The position numbers were made by a program, and so were the translations under genes. 64,000 bases of DNA from contig NZ_KI632512.1 in NCBI RefSeq assembly GCF_000504305.1, forward strand, positions 2,489,469 to 2,553,468, written 5' to 3'. Positions 37,920-46,622 of the stretch are shown here, one piece after another. Position 1 is the first letter of the stretch. The number at the start of each line of letters is the position of its first letter. The DNA is from Nitratidesulfovibrio termitidis HI1. GTDB lineage: Bacteria > Desulfobacterota > Desulfovibrionia > Desulfovibrionales > Desulfovibrionaceae. The notes under the pieces were generated by a model that was not told the origin of the DNA, did not search any database, and was given only the letters and a program-made list of their open reading frames with translations.

Positions 37920-37922
37920 CGA

Positions 37923-39065
37923 TCAGCCCCGCACCGTGCCGTGAGCGGACAGCACGGTCAGTTGCACCCCGGCCAGATGCTCCAGTTCCTCGGCCAGGGC
38001 CAGGGCGCGGGCGGCGGAAGGGCCCGTGCAGCACAGGCCATGGCGTTCCATCCACACCGCGTCGCGGGTGACGGCGGCAGCCGCCATGGCGTCGGCCAGT
38101 TCCTGGGTGCCGGGGGCATGGGCGGGCGCGAAGCCCAACTGCCCGCGCAGCAGTTCCGATTCGTAAATGGGCAGGCGCAGCATGTCGTCCGGCCCGACCA
38201 GCGAACCCAGCGCCAGCAGCCGGGGCGGATGGGTATGCACCACGGCCATGGCGTCGGGCCGGGCGCGGTAGATGGCCAGATGCATGGCCCCCTCGGACGA
38301 GGGCTTGCCCCCGGCCAGCACCGCCCCGCTGGCGATGTCCACCAGCGCGAGGTCGCCGGGGCCCAGATCACCCTTGGCAGCGCCGGAGCAGGTCAGCAGA
38401 CAGGCCGTGCCGATGCGCAGGCTGGCGTTGCCGTTGAACCCGGAATACAGGCCGCGCTGCCAGCCGCGCAGGCAGATGCGCCGCAACTCGTCGGCGTAGC
38501 CGTCGGGGATGCCTTCGCCCCATGGCGACGGGGCGGAACCGGAGATGACGTGTACGGAAGGACTGCGATTTGAATTACCATTTGCTTCCGTTTTTGTCGC
38601 ACGATCTGTATTACCATCGGAGCCTGTGCCACCTTCGGGCACCGGTTCCGGCTGGCGCTGGCGGTACGAAGTCTTGATGTCGATGACCGGCGTGCCGTCC
38701 AGCGCTTCCAGCGGGGCCACGCGCAGACGCACGCCACCGTCCGCGCCGGGGGCCAGTTCCAGCAAGCGCACCTCGTGCAGGCCCACCGGGTTGGGCCGGG
38801 CGGGCGAGCGGGTGTTGAACACGCCGCGCCTTGGGCGGCGCGTATCGCCGCGCGGGTGCACGGACAACACGTCGCGGTCGGCGCGATGCAGCCAGGTGAG
38901 CAGGGTCAGCGACAGGCCCGGCGTCAGGGTGTCCAGGCCGGGCACGTAGGGCGCGGCAATCTCCACCCACGCCTCGGGCGCGCCCTCGTCGCCCTGCTTG
39001 GGGCACTGCGAAAGTTCGGTGAGCGGCGACACGATGACGCCGATGGGCCGCAGGGTGGTGTCCAT
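37923..39065 (-). CDS. TrmO-like tRNA methyltransferase fused to a class II aldolase domain
   Basis: 380 residues in two parts. Residues 1 to about 145 are TsaA/TrmO-like: RPIGVIVSPL, TRSPARPNPVGLHEV and DGTPVIDIKTSYR. TrmO adds a methyl group to t6A37 of tRNA using SAM. After a polar linker (about 150-185), residues 190-380 are a class II aldolase/adducin domain with NGNASLRIG, VVHTHPP (zinc histidines) and MERHGL. The linker region is less GC-rich than the domains. The pairing of a tRNA modifier with a sugar-phosphate aldolase-like domain has no obvious logic. The start at 39065 is chosen for GGAG upstream. Confidence 0.85.
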   Translation of the reverse strand: MDTTLRPIGVIVSPLTELSQCPKQGDEGAPEAWVEIAAPYVPGLDTLTPGLSLTLLTWLHRADRDVLSVHPRGDTRRPRRGVFNTRSPARPNPVGLHEVRLLELAPGADGGVRLRVAPLEALDGTPVIDIKTSYRQRQPEPVPEGGTGSDGNTDRATKTEANGNSNRSPSVHVISGSAPSPWGEGIPDGYADELRRICLRGWQRGLYSGFNGNASLRIGTACLLTCSGAAKGDLGPGDLALVDIASGAVLAGGKPSSEGAMHLAIYRARPDAMAVVHTHPPRLLALGSLVGPDDMLRLPIYESELLRGQLGFAPAHAPGTQELADAMAAAAVTRDAVWMERHGLCCTGPSAARALALAEELEHLAGVQLTVLSAHGTVRG

Positions 39066-39170
39066 ATGCTCCGCTCCTTGATTGCCCGTCTGTTGCGACA
39101 GTAACACCATAAAATGTATAAACACTCCGGCAACACAACCCCAATGGGATTCCAAGGGGCACAGCCGCTT

Positions 39171-39299
39171 TGCGATCGCCATCCGCGCGCTGCGGTCCCT
39201 GTCCGTAAGGTTCGCTTCGCTCACCAACGGCTAGGGCAATGCTCGAAACCTCGCATAACGGCTGCCGTCCTTGGCCGCCGGAGGCGTCCCAAAAACTAG
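39171..39299. repeat. Intergenic palindromic repeat, diverged copy 3
   Basis: Shares CGCCATCCG, TCCGTAAGGTTCGC and CTCACCAACGGCT with copies 1 and 2, and AATGCTCGAA...CTCGCATAACGGCTG with an inverted segment at 34873-34920. It fills the gap between thiL and the TrmO fusion. Confidence 0.65.
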
Positions 39300-39308
39300 C
39301 CTCGCCTC

Positions 39309-40409
39309 TTACCCCGAAAAATGGTCGAACCCGGCGGACGCGGGCAAGTCACCATTGATCAGCACCACGCCATCGGCGGTGACCTGCCCGAGCGGGGTCA
39401 GGCCCGGCACGGCGGCGCGCACCGCGTCGAACATGGCGGGGCGGCAGCAGCCCAGCAGGGCGTAGTCCTCGCCGCCCGTAATGGCGATATCCACGGGGTC
39501 CAGGTCGTTGGCCAGGGCGTAGGCGCGCACCTCGTCGGGCAGGGCTTCGGCGTCCATGACCAGTTCCGCGCCAAGGCCGCTGCCCCGGTCCGCGCCGATG
39601 AGTCGGGGCAGGTCGCGCGCAAGGCCGTCGGACACGTCCATGAGCGCGATGCGCGCGTCACCGGCACCACAGATGCCCGCCAGCGCCAGCCCCGCCGCCA
39701 CTTGCGGGCGCGGGCGCAAATGGGCGCGGCAGGCCTCCGGGTACAGGCGGGCGGCCTCTGGCCCCATGCTTTCCAGCGCCAGCAGGCCCACGCGGGCCAA
39801 ACCCACGCGCCCCACAAGAAACAGGTGGTCACCCGGCCGGCAACCGCCCCGGCGCAGGAAGGGCGGCGTGTCTCCGGCGGCGGGATGCAGCAGGATGCCG
39901 ACACCTTCGCCGCCGTCCTCCTTACCGTCCGGGACACCATTCCCTCCACCAGCTTCCATGATCGCTGCATGGGCCGGGCGCGGTGCGGGGCCGCCCCACA
40001 CGGTGATGCACAGGGACAGGGCATCGCCACGGGTCAGGTCGCCGCCGGACAGGGCCATGTCATGCTCGCGGGCCAGTGCCGCCATGGCGGACAGCATTCC
40101 GTCGCAGAACTCGCGTGAAAGATCGGCGGGCGCGGCGAGCGCCAGGCTGAAGCCCAGCGGGCGCGCGCCGCAGGCGGCCAGATCGCTGATATTCACGGCC
40201 AGGGCCTTGTGGCCGATGTCGCCGGGTGTGAAGTAGCTGGTGCGGAAGTGGCTGTGCTCGTTGAACAGGTCGGTGCTCACGGCCATGCGCGGCGGGCAGG
40301 CGATGACGGCGCAGTCGTCGCCGCGCCCCACGCACAGGTGGGGGTGGGCATTGGTGAAATGGCGGTCGATGGCGGCGAGAAAATCGTCCTCGGAGGCAAG
40401 CCGGGTCAT
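39309..40409 (-). CDS. thiL: Thiamine-monophosphate kinase
   Basis: 366 residues. N-terminal GRGDDCAVIACP and STDLFNEHSHF, then ALAVNISDLAACGARP and SGGDLTRGD for Mg-ATP, and MDVSDGLARDL near residue 250 identify ThiL. It phosphorylates thiamine monophosphate to the pyrophosphate. An insert of about 40 residues (GGGNGVPDGKEDGGEGVG, about 155-175) is absent from E. coli ThiL. Confidence 0.93.
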   Translation of the reverse strand: MTRLASEDDFLAAIDRHFTNAHPHLCVGRGDDCAVIACPPRMAVSTDLFNEHSHFRTSYFTPGDIGHKALAVNISDLAACGARPLGFSLALAAPADLSREFCDGMLSAMAALAREHDMALSGGDLTRGDALSLCITVWGGPAPRPAHAAIMEAGGGNGVPDGKEDGGEGVGILLHPAAGDTPPFLRRGGCRPGDHLFLVGRVGLARVGLLALESMGPEAARLYPEACRAHLRPRPQVAAGLALAGICGAGDARIALMDVSDGLARDLPRLIGADRGSGLGAELVMDAEALPDEVRAYALANDLDPVDIAITGGEDYALLGCCRPAMFDAVRAAVPGLTPLGQVTADGVVLINGDLPASAGFDHFSG

Positions 40410-40423
40410 GCGAAGGCTCCTGG

Positions 40424-40474
40424 TCAGTCAGATTCCAGCGTCAATCAGATTCCAGCTTCAGTCAGATTCCAGCG
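40424..40474. repeat. 17-bp triplication at the helicase 3' end
   Basis: Three copies of a 17-bp unit containing CAGATTCCAGC (40424, 40441, 40458). The third copy contains the helicase stop and the codons for LESD; the other two repeat that end beyond the stop. Confidence 0.85.
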
Positions 40475-42839
40475 TCAGGTATTCGGCCATGATCACCTTG
40501 AGGCCGAAACCGGGAAAGTTCACGCGGTACTTGTCGGGCGGCAGGTGCTGCACGATCTTGCCACGCCCGAAGATACGGTGGGTGCAGTAGCCGCACTGGC
40601 CCGCCGGAGCCGTGCCGCCAGCCAGCAGTGACGGCGCGGCAGTGTCAGGCCCGGATTGCGGGCTGAGTTGCCCGCCAACCTGCGCCCCTGCCTGCCCGCC
40701 GCCGGGGTGCGTTACGCCGGGCAACGGTCGTCCTGCCCCCCCTGCCCGGCCCGGCGTGGCCCCTTCCGCGAACATGGGCGGTCGGGGAATGCCGGGCGCG
40801 CCGTCGAAGCGCCCCCCCTGCGCAAAGCCGCCGCCACCTACCCCACCGGCTCCGCCCCTGCCGCCGCCGAAGCCCGCGCCTCTTTGTCCGTTTTGCACAT
40901 CACGGCGCATCAGCCCGCCGGAATAGCTTTCGTGCATCTCGTCGAACAGATGGGCGGGCAGTTCGCGCACGAACGGGCTGGGCACGGCGGGCTGGTTGCC
41001 GCCGTCGCCCCGGCTGTACAGGCTGGCGGGCACGAACAGGCACAGGTGGTCGCGGGCGCGGGTGCAGGCCACGTACATCAGCCGCCGCTCTTCCTCGAAG
41101 TCTTCGGCGCGGGCAATGGCGTGGCGCGAGGGGAAGCGCTCTTCCACCAGGTCGATCAGCAGCACCGCGCCCCACTCCAACCCCTTGGCCGAGTGGATGG
41201 TGGACAGCACCACGCTGTCGCGGTTTTCCTCTTCCTCGCCGGGGTCCTCCAGAGACAAATCGGAGATGAACAGGTCAAGATCGCGGTAGGATGCGGCAAT
41301 CTGGAGCAGTTGCTCCAGCCCTTGCTGCCTGCGCGGCCAGTCGTCGGGAAAGGCGGCTTCCATGCGCGGCTTGTAGTGCTCCATCACTTCCTCAAGCAGC
41401 GAGGTGGGCGTGTGCGGGCGCTTGCGCAGGCCGTCCAGCAGGGTCAGGTCGGCGCGCAGTTCCGGGTAGCGCAGGCAGGCGCGGCTGGTGGCCTCCGGGT
41501 TACCCTGACGGGCCACCTCGTACAGCTTCAGGGTGGTCTTTGGCCCCACCCCCTTGGACATGGCGGCAATGCGCTGGAACGCGGGCAGGTCCAGCGGGTT
41601 CAGCACCAACCGCGCGTAGGACAGCACGTCCTTGACGTGGGCTGCCTCCGAATAGCGCAGCCCGCCGTACTTGCGAAACTTCACGCCCAGTTTGTTCAAC
41701 TGCACTTCCACGTGGTACGACTGGTACCCCGCCCGAAACAGCACGGCGATGTCGTGCGGCGGGTAGCTGCGCAGAAATTCCACGATGCGCGACACCACCA
41801 GCGAGGCCTGCGTCAGGTCGCTGAGCGGGCGCACCACTTGCGGCCTGTCGCCCCCTTCACGCGCGGCGAACAGCTTCTTGCGGTAGGCTTGCGGGGCCTC
41901 CGCCAGAATGGCGTTGGTCAGGTCCAGCACCGGCTGCACCGAGCGGTAGTTCTCTTCCAGCTTGATGATCTGCGCGGCGGGGAACAGCTTGGGGAAATCC
42001 AGGATGTTGCGCACGTCCGCCCCACGAAAGGCGTAGATGGACTGGGCGTCGTCGCCCACGGCCATGATGTTGCCGCCCTCGCCCGCCAGCAGATGCACCA
42101 GCCGGGCCTGCACCAGGTTGGTGTCCTGATATTCGTCCACCATGATGTAGCGGAACTTGGCGCGGCACCACTCCAGCACGTCGGCCCGTTCGCGCAGCAG
42201 CCGTTCCAGTTCGAACAGCAGGTCGTCGTAATCCAGCAGGCCGTGGTCGCGGCGATAGGCGTGGTAGGCGGCGGCGATGCGGCCAATGCCTTCGGAGTGC
42301 ACCAGCAGGTGGAACGCCTCGCGCCGGATCACCTCGTCGATGTCCAGTTCCTTGTTGCGGGACTTGCTGATGAGCCCCACGATGTTCTGGGTGCGCGGGA
42401 AGGACCGGTCGCCCTTGCCGATGCCCAGGTTGTCCTTGCAGTGGCGCACCGCATCCACGATGTCCGCGCCGTCCATGACGGTAAGGTCGCCCGCCTCGTA
42501 ACCGGAGGGGCGGAACTGGCGCAGCACCGAATAGGCAAAGGCGTGAAAGGTGCCGCCCTGCACCCCGGTGACCCCGTGCACCCCGCCATGCACGGCTGCG
42601 GTGGCACTGTGTTCCAGCAGTCGCCCGGCCCGGTGCAGCATTTCTCGCGCGGATTTGCGGGTGAAGGTAAGCAGCAGGATGGCCGACGCGGGCACGCCCT
42701 GCTCCACCAGATTGGCCAGCCGGTAGACGATGGTGCGCGTCTTGCCGCTGCCCGCACCGGCAATGACCAGCACCGGGCCTTCCAGGGTTGTGGCGGCCTG
42801 ATACTGGGCGGGATTCAGCTCGTTTTGACAATCTATCAT
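40458..42839 (-). CDS. UvrD/PcrA-type DNA helicase
   Basis: 793 residues. Superfamily 1A motifs in order: Walker A AGAGSGKTR, DEYQDTN (motif II), GDDAQSIYAFRGA (III), ENYRS (IV), and near residue 560 TIHSAKGLEW with VACTRARD (V/VI). A glycine-rich low-complexity linker of about 100 residues (from about 655) separates the motor from a C-terminal module with HRIFGRGKIVQHL and CGYC. That tail is like the C-terminal UvrD/PcrA Tudor-like domain that binds RNA polymerase. Roles in repair or replication are inferred from family. Confidence 0.92.
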   Translation of the reverse strand: MIDCQNELNPAQYQAATTLEGPVLVIAGAGSGKTRTIVYRLANLVEQGVPASAILLLTFTRKSAREMLHRAGRLLEHSATAAVHGGVHGVTGVQGGTFHAFAYSVLRQFRPSGYEAGDLTVMDGADIVDAVRHCKDNLGIGKGDRSFPRTQNIVGLISKSRNKELDIDEVIRREAFHLLVHSEGIGRIAAAYHAYRRDHGLLDYDDLLFELERLLRERADVLEWCRAKFRYIMVDEYQDTNLVQARLVHLLAGEGGNIMAVGDDAQSIYAFRGADVRNILDFPKLFPAAQIIKLEENYRSVQPVLDLTNAILAEAPQAYRKKLFAAREGGDRPQVVRPLSDLTQASLVVSRIVEFLRSYPPHDIAVLFRAGYQSYHVEVQLNKLGVKFRKYGGLRYSEAAHVKDVLSYARLVLNPLDLPAFQRIAAMSKGVGPKTTLKLYEVARQGNPEATSRACLRYPELRADLTLLDGLRKRPHTPTSLLEEVMEHYKPRMEAAFPDDWPRRQQGLEQLLQIAASYRDLDLFISDLSLEDPGEEEENRDSVVLSTIHSAKGLEWGAVLLIDLVEERFPSRHAIARAEDFEEERRLMYVACTRARDHLCLFVPASLYSRGDGGNQPAVPSPFVRELPAHLFDEMHESYSGGLMRRDVQNGQRGAGFGGGRGGAGGVGGGGFAQGGRFDGAPGIPRPPMFAEGATPGRAGGAGRPLPGVTHPGGGQAGAQVGGQLSPQSGPDTAAPSLLAGGTAPAGQCGYCTHRIFGRGKIVQHLPPDKYRVNFPGFGLKVIMAEYLTLESD

Positions 42840-42895
42840 ATGGCTGCCGGATGCTTTTCGGTAGGTTTGCGGTAAAAAGTCTGTAGTGGCGGGTA

Positions 42896-44704
42896 TCAGC
42901 GCGTACGGATGGCCGGGCTATCGGAAAGTGCCGCAGGCGAAACGTCGGTGTGCGTCGGTCCGGACGGACCTGACTTGCCAGATTTACCAGACTCGCCAGA
43001 CTCGCCAGACGGGCCAGACGCGCTTGGCGGGCCGGGCGCAGTTCCGGAAGCCATACCGCCATGCCCCAGTGCGGCCACCTTAGCGCCGCGCCAGTCCGGC
43101 TGCCCGGTGAGCACCGCCGGATACGCCACGGTACGCTCCGGAGCATCCAGACCAAAGTGGCGCAGCACCAGCGCGCCCGCGTCACGCACCGAGACGGGTG
43201 CGACACCGTCCGGCTGCGAATCGTACCAGAAGGCGTCGTCCGGGGTATGGGTGCCGGTGCGCCCGTACTGTTCCGGCAGGCCGAAGACCTGGCTGCGGTT
43301 CCACTTGGCCTTCAGGTCGAAGCCATAGGCGGGCACGCAGACCAGGTCCGGCGCGGCCCAGCGCAGGGGCGGGCCGTCTTCCGGAACAGGGGGTGCGGCT
43401 GGTTCGGGAACCGGGCCGGAAGCCGGGCCAGATTGGCCCGTGCCGGGCAGCAGCCGTTTGCCTGCCCCGGAAATGGTCGGTCCGGCAACGGTTGCCCCGG
43501 CAACACCCAACTCCGAACCGATCTGGCCCGAACCAGTCAGAACCGGGCCAGTCGGAACCGGGCCAGGCTGTCCCAGCGCCCCCTGCCCCGGCACCTCCGG
43601 CCCGTAGGCCTCATCCGCCGTGAGCACGGCGCGGAACACCGGGGCACCCTCAAAGGTCAGTTCCATCAGTTCGCGCCGCAGCCGCTCGGCCAGATGCCGC
43701 CCTGCCGCCTCGTCCAGCGTGCCGTCCGGAAAGCGACGGCGGGTGCGCAGGTAGATGCGTCCCGGGTCCAGCGCAAAGGCCGCGCTGTCCGGGTGCAGGG
43801 TGGTGGCGTCCAGCTCGTGGCACTGCTCCACCCCGCCGGGCGTGACCTGACGCAACAGGCCCTGCCTGCGCAGCCAGGCGTTCAGGTCCACCTCTGCCCG
43901 CACCGGGCCGAAGCCGTGGTCGGCCAGCGCCAGCAGGCGCACCGGGCGGCCGTCGCGCGCGGAAAGGGCCTTGGCGAGGTCCAGCACCTCGCCCAGCAGC
44001 GCGTCCCATTCCGCCAGAAATTCCATGCAGGCCGGGTGCTGCGGGTGCCCTTCGTCCGTCACCGCGTCCCACAAGAAGTGGAACAGCCGGTCGGTTTCCG
44101 TCAGCACCAGCACGAACAGGTTCCACGCAAGGTCGGGCCACAGCAGGCGCAGCGCAGCGCGGCGCGAGGCCAGGGTAACACGCAGTTCTGCCAACAGATG
44201 GGCCGGGGCCGAGCCGCCACGCGCCGTGTCGGCCTCCAGCTTGTAGCCCGCCCCGGTCAGCGGCCCCAGCAGGAACGGCGGATACACCGCCCGCGCAAGG
44301 TCGTGCGCCACGAACCCGGACACCAGCATGCCCGGAATGGGCCGCGCCGGGTAGGTGTTGGGCAGATTGATGACCCTGCTGGTCAGCCCGCGCTCGCCCA
44401 GACGGTCGAAAATGGTGGGCGCGGCCACTTGCGAGAAATCGGCCAGCGACAGCTGCCGCGTGGTCACGTTGAACCGCGTGAAGCCGTACACCCCGTGCGT
44501 TTCCGGGCCGGACGCCGTGTAGAACGAGGTCCAGTTGACCGGCGAAAGGTCGGGAAGCTCGGCAGCCAGGGCCGACGCGTGGGGGGATGCGGCGATGCGG
44601 GCAAGATTGGGGGTGCGGCCCTGGGCGCAAAGGTGGCGGGCCAGCGAGAACGGCAGGCCGTCCAGCCCCAGCACCACCAGACGGGGGCGCGTGTCCGTGT
44701 GCAT
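42896..44704 (-). CDS. Alkaline-phosphatase-superfamily phosphodiesterase/nucleotide pyrophosphatase
   Basis: 602 residues. LVVLGLDGLPFSLA carries the first metal Asp, then LSPVNWTSFYTASGPETHGVYGF with the catalytic Thr/Ser region, TETDRLFHF and LADHGFGPV with the metal-binding Asp-His. The family hydrolyses phosphate mono- or diesters; the substrate is unknown. Two low-complexity segments, a Gly/Pro/Thr/Ser-rich insert (about 380-440) and a C-terminal SGESGESGKSGKSG tail, appear to be expanded repeats. No signal peptide is seen, so it is probably cytoplasmic. Confidence 0.85.
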   Translation of the reverse strand: MHTDTRPRLVVLGLDGLPFSLARHLCAQGRTPNLARIAASPHASALAAELPDLSPVNWTSFYTASGPETHGVYGFTRFNVTTRQLSLADFSQVAAPTIFDRLGERGLTSRVINLPNTYPARPIPGMLVSGFVAHDLARAVYPPFLLGPLTGAGYKLEADTARGGSAPAHLLAELRVTLASRRAALRLLWPDLAWNLFVLVLTETDRLFHFLWDAVTDEGHPQHPACMEFLAEWDALLGEVLDLAKALSARDGRPVRLLALADHGFGPVRAEVDLNAWLRRQGLLRQVTPGGVEQCHELDATTLHPDSAAFALDPGRIYLRTRRRFPDGTLDEAAGRHLAERLRRELMELTFEGAPVFRAVLTADEAYGPEVPGQGALGQPGPVPTGPVLTGSGQIGSELGVAGATVAGPTISGAGKRLLPGTGQSGPASGPVPEPAAPPVPEDGPPLRWAAPDLVCVPAYGFDLKAKWNRSQVFGLPEQYGRTGTHTPDDAFWYDSQPDGVAPVSVRDAGALVLRHFGLDAPERTVAYPAVLTGQPDWRGAKVAALGHGGMASGTAPGPPSASGPSGESGESGKSGKSGPSGPTHTDVSPAALSDSPAIRTR

Positions 44705-44937
44705 GCCCAGCCTGTAGCAGATGGGGGAACGATGCGCCAGCGCGCGCGAAGCACGGTGGGTGCGGCGGAGGTTGCGGGGAGAGGGGCAGCGGGAAAGGCG
44801 GGGCCATCCCGCGGATGTTCATCCGCCACACCTCCGGGAACATTGCGGGGCGAGCCGCCGGTGGCCCTGGCGCACCGCCCGCCGCGCATGGCGGCGACAC
44901 CGGCAGCCCTGACCGCGACGCCCCCTGCGGCCTTGCG

Positions 44938-45141
44938 CTAGGCCCCGCGCTTGCGCCGCGCGGTGATGGTTTCGCCGCCCACGCCCCAGTTGTCGGTGTC
45001 CAGTTCTTCGATGGTCACCACGGTGGTGGCGGGGTTCTTGCCGAGGATGTCCACCAGCAACTGCGTGACGCCCTGGATGAGCGCCGCCTTCTGCTCGCTG
45101 GTGGCGCCTTCGCGGGTGATGCGGATGTTGACGTAGGGCAT
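44938..45141 (-). CDS. 4-oxalocrotonate tautomerase-family protein
   Basis: 67 residues starting MPYVNIRITREG, with the catalytic Pro directly after the initiator Met, and ATTVVTIEELDTDNWGVGG as the second conserved block. The size is right for a 4-OT hexamer subunit. The physiological substrate is unknown. GGAG lies upstream of the ATG at 45141. Confidence 0.9.
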   Translation of the reverse strand: MPYVNIRITREGATSEQKAALIQGVTQLLVDILGKNPATTVVTIEELDTDNWGVGGETITARRKRGA

Positions 45142-45440
45142 GGGAAACTCCTTGGGTTGGGCGCGCCAGTATCCACCGCCGGGGCGAGCGCGTCCAGCCC
45201 GCCGCGCCCCTGCCATTTTGACGTCCGGCACATCCGCGCTCTATCATGGGGAAAACATGGGTTTCGTGATACGGCAAGGTGACGCGCCCGCCGCAGCCAG
45301 CCGCGCGCGGCGGGAAAAGCCGTGGGGACACCCGCGCCAGACAGGCCAACGCGGACAGGCCACACTACCGTACCGGCCCCGCCGCCCTGACCCGATTGTC
45401 CGCCCCAAATGCCCCTACGCCACATACACAAGGACCGACC

Positions 45441-45929
45441 ATGGCCAAATTCGACTGCGAACTCTTCGGCCACTTCGTCTACGGGCCGGAACTGAGCTAT
45501 AACGACCTGCTGGCCCGCGAGGCGGAACTGGTAGACGCCATCCACGGCGCGCTGGACGCCAGCGGCGGCGAGCACATCGACTTCACCCCCACGGGCGATG
45601 CCCTGCGCGTGCAATGCGTGTTCGCCCACCACGAGGAAACGGCGTTCCACGCGGCCTGCGCCGCCGTGGCCCCCCTGCTGCGCGGCGACGTGGAAGGCCG
45701 CATGCTGTTCGTGGACAAGGGGCTGGACCTGCTGCACCTGTACCTGCTGGCCGACGGCGCCTGGCAGGAAGCCACCCTACGCCTGCCCGACGCCCGCGCG
45801 GGCATGGCCGCCCATGCCCACAAGGACCCGGCACTGGACGTGATGCCCACCACCCGTCCCAAACCGCCAGCGGCCCGCGCCAAACGCGGCAAGGGCGACG
45901 GCAAGGCTGGGGGAAAACCGGGGGAATAG
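45441..45929 (+). CDS. Hypothetical protein, 162 residues
   Basis: A soluble acidic protein with a His/Cys-containing centre (RVQCVFAHHEETAFHAAC) and a Pro/Lys/Gly-rich basic tail (AKRGKGDGKAGGKPGE). I do not recognise a family. The ATG has AAGGACC upstream. It is divergently oriented to the tautomerase gene. Confidence 0.7.
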   Translation: MAKFDCELFGHFVYGPELSYNDLLAREAELVDAIHGALDASGGEHIDFTPTGDALRVQCVFAHHEETAFHAACAAVAPLLRGDVEGRMLFVDKGLDLLHLYLLADGAWQEATLRLPDARAGMAAHAHKDPALDVMPTTRPKPPAARAKRGKGDGKAGGKPGE

Positions 45930-46287
45930 GCGTAGGCGCGCGCGGCCTGCTCGGGCCTGCCTGAATAGGTCCGGGCCTGGCGGGATCTGCTTGGGGGGGG
46001 ACTTGGCCTGCCCTATCCGAACCTGTCGGGGTTGTCTGGCCTCTCCGGCGTCTCCGGTGTGCCCGGCCTGCCTCGTCGAACTAGTCGAACTGGACGAATT
46101 GGGCGCAACCTGTCGGCACGTTGGGTTTGCGATGCCGCTTGATGCTCCGGCCCCTGCCCCCTTGCCGTCACCCCGCGCATCTGACGCCGGACTGGGCATC
46201 TGACGTCAGACTGGGCAGTCCGGCACGCCGCAGCCACCCTGCGCCTGCGGCCATCCCCCCGGGCCACCGCCCTCGGCAACCCCGAGA
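45930..46287. other. Gap without gene upstream of tRNA-Leu
   Basis: No gene. A 19-bp unit containing GCATCTGACG is tandemly duplicated at 46177-46214. Short Ser/Gly-like repeats of GTCTCCGG type occur near 46040. The tRNA promoter follows. Confidence 0.5.
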
Positions 46288-46316
46288 TTGACGGCAACCC
46301 GCCCGCATACTAGGGT
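46288..46316 (+). promoter_or_regulatory. Promoter of tRNA-Leu
   Basis: TTGACG, 17-bp spacer, TAGGGT. The predicted start lies about 13 nt before the mature tRNA 5' end. Confidence 0.65.
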
Positions 46317-46335
46317 TTCGGCCCATTCCCACCGT

Positions 46336-46422
46336 GCCCGGATGGCGGAACTGGCAGACGCAAGGGACTTAAAATCCCTCGGCCTCACGGCTGTGCGGGT
46401 TCAATCCCCGCTCCGGGCACCA
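46336..46422 (+). tRNA. tRNA-Leu (anticodon UAA)
   Basis: 87 nt including encoded CCA. The acceptor stem pairs GCCCGGA with TCCGGGC, the anticodon stem AGGGA/TCCCT closes the loop CTTAAAA with anticodon TAA (46370-46372), the T-loop is GGTTCAATCCC, and a long class II variable arm is present. The CRISPR-cas block begins 200 bp downstream. Confidence 0.97.
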
Positions 46423-46436
46423 TACGAAGAGACAGA

Positions 46437-46475
46437 AGGTTGCATCCGCACCCCAGCGGCCATGCAACCTTTTTC
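46437..46475 (+). terminator. Rho-independent terminator of tRNA-Leu
   Basis: A perfect 9-bp stem AGGTTGCAT/ATGCAACCT followed by TTTTT, 15 bp after the tRNA. Confidence 0.92.
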
Positions 46476-46555
46476 GTTGGCCTAGCCATCCCCCACGTAC
46501 CCTTGGCATCAGTGCCAGCAGGCATGCGACTATCCCTCGGTCGCCTCTCTCTTCT

Positions 46556-46576
46556 CCTTTGCTTTCGCCGCAAAGG
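46556..46576. promoter_or_regulatory. Inverted repeat upstream of cas3
   Basis: CCTTTGC-N7-GCAAAGG, perfect 7-bp arms, 46 bp before the cas3 ATG and without a T-run. It could be an operator of the cas operon or a leader hairpin. The cas promoter itself is not clear. Confidence 0.4.
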
Positions 46577-46622
46577 ATACAAGCCAATTTACACGCTATT
46601 CGCATTTGCTTAACGTCCCCCC

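Noticed and set aside
39171-39299. tRNA or riboswitch in the thiL gap
   Set aside because: The paired segments match the dispersed palindromic repeat; no TPP-riboswitch core (CTGAGA...) is seen.
46423-46622. Attachment site duplicate of the tRNA 3' end
   Set aside because: Only a terminator hairpin follows the tRNA; no repeat of the T-arm/CCA segment was found in the window.
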